Source: Caprella mutica | Taxonomy: Eukaryota; Arthropoda; Malacostraca; Amphipoda; Caprellidae | DNA: 64,000 bases | Reading direction: 5' to 3' | Assembly: GCA_947561585.1 (NCBI GenBank) | Contig: CANNZV010002313.1 | Span: 24-64,023, forward strand | Part shown: positions 33,412-44,033 of the stretch, in pieces | How the letters are laid out: every line of letters starts with the position of its first letter | Numbering within the stretch: the first letter of the stretch is position 1 | Translations under genes and position numbers: made by a program | The notes under the pieces: model-generated | What the model was told of the DNA's origin: nothing | What the model saw: the letters and a program-made list of their open reading frames with translations, nothing else | The model's database searches: none

Positions 33412-33780
33412 AATTGATGAAGTAGATCAACGTCATCAACTTTCGGAGTCCTCTTCAATTCCTTTGAATGGTTGGAACAATTATGCTAGGTCAAAGTAAT
33501 TATTTGAAAATATTAGATGATTTTTAAATATGTATTTGTAATATGATTAGCTCTTACTTTTTCATATGCTTTTAGGGATTCCAGACATGAAAAGAATATC
33601 GAAGCTGTCGCTATCTCATCACAAAAGGAAAAAGAGTAGGTGATGTTATTGATAATGTATATGAACGATACTGTGAATTTCTATTCAATATATATTAATA
33701 TACGAATCCCTTATTTCAGGAATTGGCAACCTACAGTCGTGGAAGAAAGTGACGAGAATTCAAATTATACTTCTAAATAA
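33412..33780 (+). CDS. Putative 3' exons of an unrecognised gene or captured gene fragment
   Basis: Three GT-AG bounded segments, 33,412-33,489, 33,576-33,635 and 33,720-33,780, join in phase (each junction 2+1) and give 65 residues before a TAA. The sequence is hydrophilic: IDEVDQRHQLSESSSIPLNG, then ARDSRHEKNIEAVAISSQKE, then NWQPTVVEESDENSNYTSK. The second and third acceptors are good (CTTTTAG, TTATTTCAG). The first is weak, because the stronger TTTCAG 13 bases upstream would bring in stops. A possible upstream coding stretch, DSRRRTPSRDLAGRTPTRDE at about 33,060-33,130, cannot be joined in phase with confidence. It lies inside element A. No homology is recognised. Confidence 0.35.
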
Positions 33781-34371
33781 TAAATCTAAAACTTAAATGT
33801 TTATATTTCGTTTTCAATTTGACCTTGGTAATTCTATTAGAATATTTCAATATCAGTGCCTATGAGTAAGATGAATTGCACTAAAATATGGTTTAGAAGA
33901 TAAAGGCTTTATCATTAATTTATTATTCATTAAGTTATAGTACAATTGCAGCATATCAAAGATTTATCAACTTTTGTAATCTAGCCTGGTTAATTAATTA
34001 CGTAAAGTTATTTATGTCATCTAACTACTTATTTATAAACTGACCTGATGAGATTACTTATTCAATCTAATCTATTAATTTACAACTGATAACCATATAT
34101 CAATTCATCGGATCGAAAACATTTCAAAAAGCAAGGATAGGTCTAGGTGATCAATTAATTTTTAAAATTAAAATAGTATGCATATCACAGAAGCAAAAGT
34201 AGAAAATAAATGAACATGTTAGATTTGGTCCTAGAAAATAAATAGTCTAATCTAATTGATACCGGGACCTAACTCGAGATTATAATTTAATAGAGTAAAT
34301 ATAGTGACTGAAAAAGTCTTGTAAAAAGTCTGGCTACTGCTAACCAGACCGATATTTCAACCTACACTATA

Positions 34372-34900
34372 ATAGTTGATATACATTTACTTAGTTTACA
34401 AGTAGTTGATATAACCAACACGAGAAGATGATATAACCTACACGAGTAGTTGATATAACCTAACCGAGTAGTTGATATAACCTACACGAGTAGTTGATAT
34501 CACCTACACGAGTAGTTAATGTAACCTACACGAGTAGTTAATGTAACCTACACGAGTAGTTGGTATAACCTACACGAGTAATTGGTATAACCTACACGAG
34601 TAGTTGGTATAACCTACACGAGTAGTTAGTATAACCTACACGAGTAGTTGGTATAACCTACACGATTAGTTGATATAACCAACATGAGTAGTTGATATAA
34701 CCTAACCGAGTAGTTGATATAACCTACATGAATAGTTGATATTACCTATACGAATAGTTAATGTAACTTACACGAGTAGTTGGTATAACCTACACGAGTA
34801 GTTGGTATAACCTACACAAGCAGTTGGTATAACCTACACGAGTAGTTGGTATAACACATAGGAGTGATTGGAGAAACATACACAAGTAGTTGATGTAACC
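34372..34900. repeat. 22-bp minisatellite GAGTAGTTGATATAACCTACAC
   Basis: About 23 imperfect copies of a 22-bp unit occur, some with GATATAACC replaced by GGTATAACC or AATGTAACC. It is inside element A, close to its right end. The period equals that of the unrelated array at 30,258-31,505. Confidence 0.85.
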
Positions 34901-35328
34901 TTGTTCTGTAGTTGTTTTAACCATTACATATAATTGGTCCAACCATCACGAGCAGTTTTGACTATTACAGGTAGTTGTTGTGACCATCGGGAATTAAAAA
35001 TAATCAACTCACATATGTGTTGTTTTAACCAACGTCAATTTAACTCATATTAAATAGTACCTGCAACTCACCACGTAGGTAGGCGCACAGATGAACCATA
35101 AAATTTAGTCAAAACAAATCAAATATGATTTGATTCAACTAATCCTTTCTCTGTGTGTAATGTTTTGGTATATTAAATTAAATTTCAGTTCACTTTTTAG
35201 AAGACATTTTATTTTGCCATGCAATGTTTTTTGTTGTCATCTGAAAGTAAATTTAACAGTATTTTTTGTTTCAATGAATTTGATTAAATTATTTGGTAGC
35301 TGCTATTACCCTTATTGCTTAGTTTTTA

Positions 35329-35820
35329 CACACAGAGAAAGGATTAGTTGAATCAAATCAAATTTGATTTGTTTTGAATCATATGAATGGGTTATTTTTG
35401 CGCCTATCTACGTGGTGAATTGCAGGTACTACTTAAAAGTAGTTAAATTGACGTGAGTTAAAACAATACAGTCGTTTTGACTCACTCCTAAACTTAAAAA
35501 AGTAGCACCAACACTCAAAGTAAGTTAATTTATACACCAGATACATTGGATTAACAGTCTTTGTGAGTTACTACAATACACTCTGTCATAGTTGTTTCAA
35601 CATACTTTAAAATTCTCAAAAAAGTAACTTTTAACTCTCATAGTAAGTTGATTCAATCTATAAAATGAATTGAATTAACTAATGTTTGATGACACACCAC
35701 GTCATAGTTGTTTTAACACACATGAAAACATGAATAAAGTCCAACTAACTCACGTAATAAATTGATTCAAAGCATAAATTGTTGACCCATTAGATATAAG
35801 TAAACTTTTTTCTCTGTGTA
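35329..35820. mobile_element. ACACAGAGAAA-ended element B (short, inverted relative of A)
   Basis: It begins ACACACAGAGAAAGGATTAG, matching the right end of A in reverse, and ends CTTTTTTCTCTGTGT, matching the left end of A in reverse. Blocks such as AACTTACTTTGAGTGTTGG (minus strand) and ACCTGCAATTCACCACGTAG are shared with A. At about 490 bp it looks like the MITE form of the larger element. A 180-bp unique spacer separates A and B. Confidence 0.7.
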
Positions 35821-36548
35821 TTTTTATTGTATGTTTTGTAACTAATATTCACATGTGATAATGTATAGGTACTAGGTGCATAAATAAAATTATGATTTGA
35901 AATCAATTGACCCGAAAATGAAATGACCAGCCATCAATATTTGACCTAGACCAGTCACTGTTAAAAGTGTTCATGCTTACGTTTCATACTTAAATAACGA
36001 TTATACATTTCTTATTATTAACATTATTGCAGTAACCAATACTGTTTTTCATCCGTTAATAAGTATAGATTTCAATTCCGTTTATATTAGCCGATAACCT
36101 GTAATATCTAATTAGGTATGAATGGTATTCGAATTAGTATAATTAAATGGAAAATTAAAACGTTATGTAAAATATAGAAACTATTTGATATTTTCTGTCG
36201 AATGAGTTTGATTGAATTGATATAATATCAAAGCTCATTTTATTTATGTGTTAGGTACATTGAATTTATTATTAATGCACACAAAAAGATCCATAGTATA
36301 CGACCTACATTTAAAATGAGTTAGAATAACCTTCCTACAACATAGCTAGAGCGAAATACATCAGAGTAATTTATTTCACTCCATTCAATTTGCATATACA
36401 AGAAAAGCCATTAAAAATAACTCTGTTCATTTATTTCTTGCGTTGTTGACATAAAAGATAACAAGAGAAACAGGCTGAGTAATTCCAATGGAAATGCTAA
36501 TGGAACAACACTCAGTCAAAAGGCAAACTTAGCTCTGTTTTTCTTCTA
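35821..36548. other. AT-rich stretch, nothing recognised
   Basis: No open frame of note, tandem repeat or terminal inverted repeat was seen between element B and the next MITE. Confidence 0.5.
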
Positions 36549-36785
36549 AAGGGCCGTACACACGTAAGGTTTTTTAAGTCTTTCCACCAGACTTTTTACT
36601 AAGCTCCTCCAACTTTTTCAACGAGAATATAAGAAAAACGTTAAAATAATTATTTATTGGAGTTGGTATCCCTAAAATAAATAATTATTTTATCGTTTTT
36701 CTTATATTCTCGTTGAAAAAGTAGAAGGAGCTTAGTAAAAAGTCTGGTGGAAAGACTTAAAAAACTCTGCGTGTGTACGGCCCTT
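36549..36785. mobile_element. MITE, GGGCCGTACACAC family, near-perfect palindrome
   Basis: Ends AAGGGCCGTACACACGTAAG and GCGTGTGTACGGCCCTT are inverted. Nearly the whole 237 bp folds on itself, including TCTTTCCACCAGACTTTTTA / the complement, and CGAGAATATAAGAAAAACG / CGTTTTTCTTATATTCTCG. It is the best preserved of three copies in the window (others at 309-553 and 56,746-56,841). Confidence 0.85.
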
Positions 36786-37200
36786 AAGGGGGAGTGCCCC
36801 TATTTCTAGGAAGTGCGTCAAAATAAAGGTGGATTAATGATCATTGTATTCTAAATTTGTTTTAACTGAGATATTCTGTATCAAGATAATTTTTTCAGAT
36901 TCTAATCAAGTCCGTTCAATCAATATATATGAGACACCATCTAACATACATGATTACAGAATGTTGATTTATTCAATCTTTTGTTTAGGTCTTTAGGATT
37001 ATAGAATATAGTTTACAACATACATATTGATATACAAATTATTAAATTATACTATAAATAATCATGATATATAATATAGTTTTACATATATATGATTATA
37101 TCATAGAGTTGTTATATAATTGAAGTTACTAGTGATTAAAAAAATTGAAGCCCATAATTATATTCTATTTATTTCATATATGTATATGATGACAAGTGAA

Positions 37201-37373
37201 CTAAAACCTCTGAAACTTAACAATATTCGAAGCTTCTTCAAATGATGACAGTTTTAATTGTTGGTGAGGCTCGATCATGGAATACACAAGAGGTCCATTG
37301 CCTTGAGACAAAGCAGTTAAATGCTGTGACTTCATGTGAACAAAACGAGTCACAGGGGAATGTTGGACACATT
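37201..37373 (-). CDS. Putative terminal exon of an unrecognised gene
   Basis: On the minus strand a strong acceptor (CTCTCTCTGCTTCAG) opens a frame of 57 codons after a two-base phase remainder. It ends in TAG at 37,203-37,201 and includes VQHSPVTRFVHMKSQHLTAL and MIEPHQQLKLSSFEEASNIV. A candidate upstream exon at 39,019-38,969 (HEAEDETRIEDVWSSE) has a GT donor and the matching phase, but that donor is poor and 1.6 kb of repeats lies between them. The downstream minisatellites at 37,377-37,825 would be intronic. The product is unknown. Confidence 0.4.
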
Positions 37374-37376
37374 CTG

Positions 37377-37517
37377 AAGCAGAGAGAGCCGTGATGGGAT
37401 GGGATAGGTAACCCTGATAGGATGGGATTGGTAGCTCAGATGGGATAGGAATGGTAGCCCTGATAGGATAGAATTGGTAGCCATGATAGGATAGGATTGG
37501 TAGCAATGATAGGATGG
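37377..37517. repeat. Minisatellite with ATAGGATGGGATTGGTAGC unit
   Basis: About six imperfect copies of a 20-24 bp unit occur immediately before the putative exon at 37,201-37,373. They keep one minus-strand frame open by chance (PIPSYHG-like repeats). Confidence 0.75.
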
Positions 37518-37825
37518 GATTGGCAAAGGCACAGTACACAGAATAGGGAAGTAACAACATATCTTATAGGGCTGATAAAGGCACAGTATACAGAATAGGG
37601 AAGTATCAACATCTTATAGGGCTGGTAAAGGCACAGTATACAGAATAGGGAAGTAACAACATCTTATAGGGCTGGCAAAGGCACAGTATACAGAATAGGG
37701 AAGTAACAACATCTTATAGGGCTGGTAAAGGCACAGTATGCAGAATAGGGAAGTAACAATATCTTACAGGGCTGGTAAAGGCACAGTATGCAGAATAGGG
37801 AAGTAACAATATCTTACAGGGCTGG
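37518..37825. repeat. 50-bp tandem repeat
   Basis: About six copies of a 50-bp unit contain GGGCTGGTAAAGGCACAGTA, AGAATAGGGAAGTAACAAC and ATCTTATA. Copies are nearly identical, so the array is young. No coding sense. Confidence 0.9.
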
Positions 37826-39969
37826 TGTAAAGACGTTTCAATCAGAGTCACGAATATTGAATGAGATTTCGATATAAAAAAATCTCAATAAAATATTTTT
37901 CTATTGAAAAAAGCATGATAATTCCAACATCCAATAGAAAATCGAATGAATATTTGATATCGTTAATATATTTCCGTTCATCGAAATTTTCTTCATATGA
38001 TTTTTCTCTTAATGAAAAACACTACTATTCTTCAACATCATAAAATTGAAAAGAAAAACTTTTGTAATCGGTCTGTGACGTCACTGCTTGACTGTAAAAT
38101 AATGACCATCTAATATTTCTACTGTTCTATATCATATTCTGAGACAACACTGACCCTTTGTGATGTCATCGTGTACACAATTTTGGCTGTGCTTTGATAT
38201 AGAAATTCCCTGTAGTTACTGAAAATGGAAACGTTTGGCAGTTTGCTTGAGTGAAATATTCGTAACATTTCAAACTAGAGTGAGCCAATTTAGTCCGTAG
38301 CGTTCATTCCTAGCGAAACAATGTAGCGGAAACTCCGGTCAAATTTATACCTACGATCAACAAATCCAATTTGAATACCAAAATAATACCGAATTTATGG
38401 GATTGTAAGCCCTATAATCTACAGGCTATATTTTATACCCGAATTAGATTATTTGAAAATAGAACAGTTTGCCTATGCCAATACAGTGTTATTTCATTTC
38501 CCTCGGGATTATTCCAGTTATTAATATTCATAAAGGATATATGTTATAGAAAATAGTTTCATTATACTCTGATGAAAAGTAATTAATTAATCACACTGTC
38601 GATCGTAATTGTTGCTCTGCTAATAATTGCCAGAATGACAAAGCTTGCTTTTTGTATTTAGATATCTATTTTCATATAACTTTGACAGGAGTCGCAATAC
38701 ATATATAGAATTGAAAATTAATTAATTTATATCTAAATATATCTCCATTGTTCAGACAGCTTCATTTAAATATTGTATATGTTCATTCACCAATAATACA
38801 TCGCAGCGTTATATGTTAACAATATTATTCAGTCTAATACTTTTATCCGAGTAGAATCTTACCGACATCCTCACCATTAATAACTAGAAAATCTTTCGAC
38901 GTCTTTTCTATTCACGACTGCAGAGTCCAATTGAAGTTACAGAAGGAAGTAATAAGTACATTTGACACCTTCGGAACTCCACACGTCTTCTATTCTGGTT
39001 TCATCCTCTGCTTCATGCCCTGAAAATCCCTCTAAACGAACACCAGCTCTGAATTGCGATCGTGCCATTCAGAATAATGTCATAAATATATAATATTCAA
39101 CACACTAAATTGCGGAAGAAATGGCCAGGAAATTGCGCCTGCACCCACCGGTTTATTTTCCATATTTTAGGCTCATAAATTCGGGTCATAAATATTGTGA
39201 ATGGAAGCTGTTTGTGAGAGCAGCAGATCTTTTGCAGAATTAAACCATCACGAATACAATTTTTACAGATGTACTCGAATAAGTCATATTAAGGGGATTT
39301 CATATGAACATGACATATGGTATTAATGTTTTTAATTTTACTAGTTGTTAAATTGGAGAAGTTATAGCTTTGTCGGAGAGAAGATACATGAAGATAAAAT
39401 TAACAGAAGCAATTACAGAAATGGACGAAAATATTGAAGAAGAGATACATATTAGCAAAGTAAATTTACAGAATTATGCTACGTTTCAGATTCATTGAAG
39501 ATGAACTTTATCCATTCCTTAGAAATGATGTAAACAAATGATGTTACACAAAGTACTGTGAAGTATCCATTAGTTGAATATTAAAAGTGAATAGAGTGTA
39601 AAACGTGATGAACTTAATTTCTATAAAACATTTTAATAATACCTAATATAATCTAATAATAACACATTTTTATTTAAAAACAAATTGAAAATATTCTGTG
39701 TGACGTTGCAGAGTATTTTCGAATCTTCCAATATTGTAATTAGTTTACTTCTCTATTTGTTTTTGTGTGTCCTTATATAGGAATAATTAATTCATAGGTT
39801 TATGAAATAGGTATTTATCCAATTTTCATTGCATTGCATATTTTAGTATTAGAATAGGAGTTCAATATTTAATTATGCTGAAAAAAATCATATTGTATAT
39901 AAGATTGGTTTTCCAGTTCGAAAACAATTGAATATACATATATACAAGAAGATATATACAAAATAAGAA
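37826..39969. other. AT-rich region, mostly unassigned
   Basis: No clear gene or repeat array was found. Short open stretches on the plus strand near 38,870-39,020 and on the minus strand near 38,969-39,230 lack recognisable motifs. The minus-strand segment 39,019-38,969 could be an exon belonging with 37,373-37,201. Confidence 0.4.
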
Positions 39970-40272
39970 AACTCCTCCAAACTATTCCATGGAATCCCAA
40001 TTTGTGTAACTGAAGGCAAACAGTTTTTAAAACTGGCTTCTGTAGGTGTTCATTGAGCTCTATAATAATTTAAGGGTCCATGGTTTTAACAATTATTCTG
40101 GTCTATCTCAGATAACTTCGACTTTCGGTCTAACCTGTGCATTTCAGAGGACGTTTTTAAAGAAAGTCATTACTTTTGAGACAGTACCTCTTGAATCGCC
40201 AAGAAGTCGTGCAGATTCTGTTACACTAGCGCCTGTCAGTCGACCACCATTTAAATGGGTCTGCCAACTTTT
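39970..40272 (-). pseudogene. Tc1-like transposase N-terminal relic
   Basis: The minus strand reads GGRLTGASVTESARLLGDSR then GTVSKVMTFF, the typical first helix-turn-helix of Tc1-like transposases. After frame changes it continues RPKVEV...E, ELNEHLQKPVLKTVCLQLHK and LGFHG, matching the order of the second DNA-binding domain. Several stops interrupt it and the catalytic domain is missing. The plus-strand open frame over the same bases is a shadow. Confidence 0.7.
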
Positions 40273-40280
40273 CTAAAATC

Positions 40281-41193
40281 TATGTAATAAAAACTGCAAT
40301 ATTAAATAAGCAAATAATGATAAAATATTTTATATGTGCAGATTATTTTTAAATAACTCACGCTTTGCCTAAATTGTCTTAAATATGTTCGATTTGAAAT
40401 ATGTTCACTCATTCCAAGCGTGCATTAATACCTTCATTCTATTTAATATGAAATCGAATAGTGATAGGTCATTAAACAATCATGAAGTGTGCAGTACAAC
40501 AAACTAGCGAATACAACGACATACAAAACGGCCATGTATAATGTGTGTTGAGAGTTTAAAAATAATCCTCATTTATTTATACATAAATGAATACAATTTT
40601 GAAACTCTCGAAATAGATGGCCATTAATTGGTTTGTTGTATCCTCTAGTTAGTTGTACTGTACACTTCATTATTGTTTAATAATCTGGCATGGGGGGTTC
40701 AGGGCGTGGCATGTCTCCTTGTACACAAATATTAATAATCAATTTCATAATAAATAAAATGAATGTATTAACTCACGCTCGGCTTTAGGGGATTAAAGGG
40801 GTTTAAAAACACGCAGCGCATTCTCTAGATTGCGCAAATAGGTGAATTGGGCAGAACATATATACGGTAAACTGCATATACATTTGAACGCGAGGGTGTA
40901 TATTTGAAAATAAATGCAATAATATAAATATATAGCGAGTGCAATATTCAGTTTCCCAATAACAACAATAAAATGAATAAAAATACAATTTTTTGATTGC
41001 AAATACTTTTCAGAAAGATTCTCTCGATCGTTATTCTGCAATTTCATAATTTATTCATAAATTGATGTATAAATCTCAGAGATGGTTTGAATAAATATAT
41101 TGGATCATATTTTACAATTCAAACGATGGCCTGAAACTAATAATAATACTACAAAGACTGTATGAAGTGCTCATAAGCTGCCAAATGAACATA
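40281..41193. other. AT-rich spacer with a hairpin
   Basis: Around 40,495-40,670 imperfect inverted segments are present (CATGAAGTGTGCAGTACAAC / the complement near 40,650, and GAGAGTTTAAAAAT / near 40,595), probably a decayed MITE. The minus-strand open frame at 40,793-41,047 has no recognisable motif. Confidence 0.4.
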
Positions 41194-42785
41194 CAGTTGC
41201 GATCAAAACTAAGGGACAAAAATTTAAAAAGCTATAACTTTATAAATATTCGTTATATAACCATGAATTTTCAGTATGTTGTAAACATATTGGTATAGTA
41301 CTACATACTATAAACACACTTGATTTGAAAGACAAATAAAAAACGTATGCCATTATTACATTTATTTGTGAATAAGTAAAGTTCAAAACTAAGGGACACA
41401 TTGTTAAAAATGATTGAAAACAGATTTTGACATCCGGTTTTCTGTTATTCAGAGTAAGAAATAGATGTGCCAAATCATTTGTAAACACTCTGTCTCCATC
41501 AATCATGGCTAACAGGCAAAAAGTTGATGATGCTCTCCGTATGACTATTGTTAAGTTGCACAAACAGAATTTTAGTATCCGAGAGATTGCAGAAAGAGTT
41601 AATCGTTCGAAGAGTGTCATTGGAAGAATTGTGAAAACTTCTGAAGATTCTGGCCGTATCCTGAGTCCTAACAAGATTGGCCGACCCAGGAAAACGTCTG
41701 CTAGGCAAGACAGAGCCATCCAACGCATAGCATTAAGGGAACGTTTCACAACCGCTGCAGCAATTTCTAGGCAAATGAAAGATACAAACACTACTGATGT
41801 GTCCAGATCAACTATCTCGAGACGCCTGCAGGAGATAGGCTTATTTGCAAGAAGGCCTAGGAAGAAACCATTGATAAGTCGAAAAAATAAAATGGCGAGG
41901 TTACAGTTTGGAAACAAACATGTGAATTGGTCTGAAGAACAGTGGTCAAAAGTGTTTTTCAGCGATGAGAGTAAGTTTAATTTGTTTGGAAATGATGGGA
42001 AAAACTATGTTAGGAGGTCTGCAAGTGAAGTATTGAACCCAAAATGTACGAAGAAAACGGTCAAGTTTGGAGGTGGAAGTGTGATGGTTTTTGGAATGTT
42101 TTCAATTCAAGGTACGTCTCCTCTTGTTCGTTTGAATACTCGAGTCAATGCTTCCATCTACAAAAATCTATTGGAAGATCATGTAGTACCCATTATTAAC
42201 AATTCAGGCATAAATGGGGCAATTTTCATGCAGGATAATGCACCGTGCCACAAAGCTAAGAGTGTTTTGAGTTTCCTTCAACAGCAAGATTTCGAAATAA
42301 TGGATTGGCCAGCTCAAAGTCCTGATCTAAATCCCATAGAAAATCTGTGGAAGACACTTGGAGAAAAGGTAATGGCTCGAAACCCAGTTAACACCGATGA
42401 TTTGTGGGACAAACTTCAAGATGAATGGACCAAAATCTCTGTTGATGAGTGTCGTAAACTTATCCAATCCTGTAGTCGCAGATGTGCTGCAGTGGTCCAA
42501 AGCAAAGGATTATTCACAAAATATTAATTATTAAGCTTACTTTCTCGTTCAATGTGTTAATTTTCAAGTTTTCAAGTTTGTGTCCCTTAGTTTTGAACGT
42601 TACTTATTCACAAATAAAATTAATAATGGCATAAGTTTTTTATTCGTCTTTCAAATCAATTGTGCTTATAGTATGTAGTACTATACTAATATGTTTACAA
42701 CATACTGAAATTTCATGATTTTATAACCAATATTTATGAAGATACAGCTTTTTAAATTTTTGTCACTTAGTTTTGATCGCAACTG
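41194..42785 (+). mobile_element. Tc1-like transposon, apparently intact, long inverted repeats
   Basis: The ends CAGTTGCGATCAAAACTAAG and CTTAGTTTTGATCGCAACTG are inverted. TA flanks at 41,192-41,193 and 42,786-42,787. The terminal repeats extend about 210 bp on each side. An AACTAAGGGACA motif occurs twice per end (at the tip, and again near 41,385-41,400 and 42,580-42,600), the IR/DR layout in which the transposase binds two sites per end. The single transposase frame is unbroken. Confidence 0.93.
41505..42527 (+). CDS. Tc1-like transposase, 340 aa
   Basis: I chose the ATG at 41,505 (MANRQKVDDALRMTIVKLHK) because it gives the usual Tc1 length; an upstream ATG at 41,427 adds 26 residues lying in the inverted repeat. 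Residues 1-55 form a paired-like helix-turn-helix (FSIREIAERVNRSKSVIGRI) followed by a GRPRKT hook and a second helix-turn-helix (TISRRLQEIGLF). The catalytic triad is FFSDESKF (Asp154), FMQDNAPCH (Asp244) and LNPIENLW (Glu279), with 34 residues between the last two, the DD34E signature of Tc1. GGGSVMVFGMF is the glycine-rich block. There are no stops or shifts, so it could be active. Confidence 0.95.
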   Translation: MANRQKVDDALRMTIVKLHKQNFSIREIAERVNRSKSVIGRIVKTSEDSGRILSPNKIGRPRKTSARQDRAIQRIALRERFTTAAAISRQMKDTNTTDVSRSTISRRLQEIGLFARRPRKKPLISRKNKMARLQFGNKHVNWSEEQWSKVFFSDESKFNLFGNDGKNYVRRSASEVLNPKCTKKTVKFGGGSVMVFGMFSIQGTSPLVRLNTRVNASIYKNLLEDHVVPIINNSGINGAIFMQDNAPCHKAKSVLSFLQQQDFEIMDWPAQSPDLNPIENLWKTLGEKVMARNPVNTDDLWDKLQDEWTKISVDECRKLIQSCSRRCAAVVQSKGLFTKY

Positions 42786-43567
42786 TATATACAAATAATA
42801 ATGTTTACCTGCTTGAATGCTATTTATTTAGATACTATATAGTTTACTTTCCCATTAAAAATTACGTTTTTCAATAGTATTCCTTTCGGAGTAGCTTTGG
42901 TATTTATTGATTAATGACTATTATATTATACCCTGCATTGTTTATAATAATTTTTTAATAATTTATTTTTCTGCATACACTGATATTATTCTTTAGATAA
43001 AATACATATAAAAATTAAAGCATAAAAATTAGAATATCATATCAATATATTCCCGTGCGCATGTATCATAACTACATTATTCATTTCTTCTATCCATGGC
43101 TTAGGGCCTTAGGCGGTGCTACTGCTTTGCTACTGCTTCTTAAAATTAAAAGTATGCTAGGCGGTGAGAACGCGGCGTTACTGTCGCGTTCTCACCGCTT
43201 GCAAAGTATACTGGACTGTGAAACTACGCCAGATACACTTTGCAGTGTTTTTTGCAGTCTATACAGGGTTTTAAATATCAATTGGCATTACAGATTATTA
43301 AAAAAATATTAAGGAAATAGGCTAAGCAAGTGAAAGATTCTTCTAAATTTACTATTGGTCATATATCAACCTATAGGTACCTATTTGAGTTTTAGTTATT
43401 TGTCGCAAGAATTTTGCTGTTATTCTAAAAATAATAAATTTACAAGACTATTCAGTTATAGGTATATCATATATATTGACTGAAAAAAATCAGAAGTATG
43501 CACGCAGCTCTATAAGATTAACGATTATTTTAATTATTCTACAAGCTCATGTCTAGAGCAATATAAA
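42786..43567. other. AT-rich spacer with one strong hairpin
   Basis: GCGGTGAGAACGCG and CGCGTTCTCACCGC (about 43,160-43,200) form a GC-rich hairpin. Imperfect CTAAGCCATGG-like and GCAAAGTATACT / AGTATGCTAGG sequence extends the stem. This probably marks a small MITE. No gene is seen. Confidence 0.45.
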
Positions 43568-43772
43568 AAGCTAACTTTTAGCTTTTATAAAAAAATAACT
43601 TCTATAAAAAGCTAACTTTTAGCTCTTATAAAAAAATAACTTTAATAAAAAGCTAACTTTTATAAAAAGCTAACTTTTAGCTTTTATAAAAAGCTAACTT
43701 TAAGCTTTTATAAAACGCTAACTTTTAGCTTTTATAAAAGCTAACTTTTTATAAAAAGCTAACTTTTAGAGC
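43568..43772. repeat. Self-complementary tandem repeat AAAAGCTAACTTTTAGCTTTT
   Basis: Roughly eight units of TATAAAAAGCTAACTTTTAG repeat in tandem. Each unit is itself nearly palindromic (AAAAGCTAA...TTAGCTTTT), so the whole array can fold in many registers. AGAGCA occurs just outside both edges. It may be a relative of the foldback class but lacks the other hallmarks. Confidence 0.7.
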
Positions 43773-44033
43773 AGCGGAATATTTGGTTTTTGGCGTGAAC
43801 TGTGATCAACAAACAAACCGAACATGTTCAAATTATACAAAAATGAATTAGGTCTATATGAGATTATATAGTGAATATTTACCTGAATATTTACCTGAAT
43901 ATTCACATCACAAAAATATAATTTTCGCATTTGGAAATATCTTGAAATATGCCTAATAATAACATCAGAAATAATGCAATAGCGAGATGTAGTAAGAATG
44001 ATTAATACCACGTTAGTCGCTAGATATTTAAAA

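Larger units (their letters stand above)
31576..35150. mobile_element. ACACAGAGAAA-ended element A (large)
   Basis: The left end is ACACAGAGAAAAAAGTTTAC and the right end CTAATCCTTTCTCTGTGT. Behind the shared ACACAGAGAAA the two ends are different sequences, so each end has its own identity. Left subterminal sequence consists of about 115-bp repeats built around AACTTACTATGAGAGTTGG and AACTATGACATAGTG. The interior holds two small MITEs, a 22-bp minisatellite and short spliced reading frames at 33,412-33,780. The short relative B (35,329-35,820) has both ends in reverse order. No transposase was recognised; the superfamily is unknown. Confidence 0.65.

Noticed and set aside
38870..39030. Plus-strand open stretch reading KSFDVFSIHDCRVQLKLQKE
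   Set aside because: There is no clear splice acceptor, no start codon and no recognisable motif; about 60 open codons can arise by chance.
40140..40276. Plus-strand last exon (acceptor GTGCATTTCAG, frame ending PFKWVCQLF)
   Set aside because: The opposite strand encodes a recognisable Tc1 transposase N-terminus over the same bases, so the plus-strand frame is a shadow.
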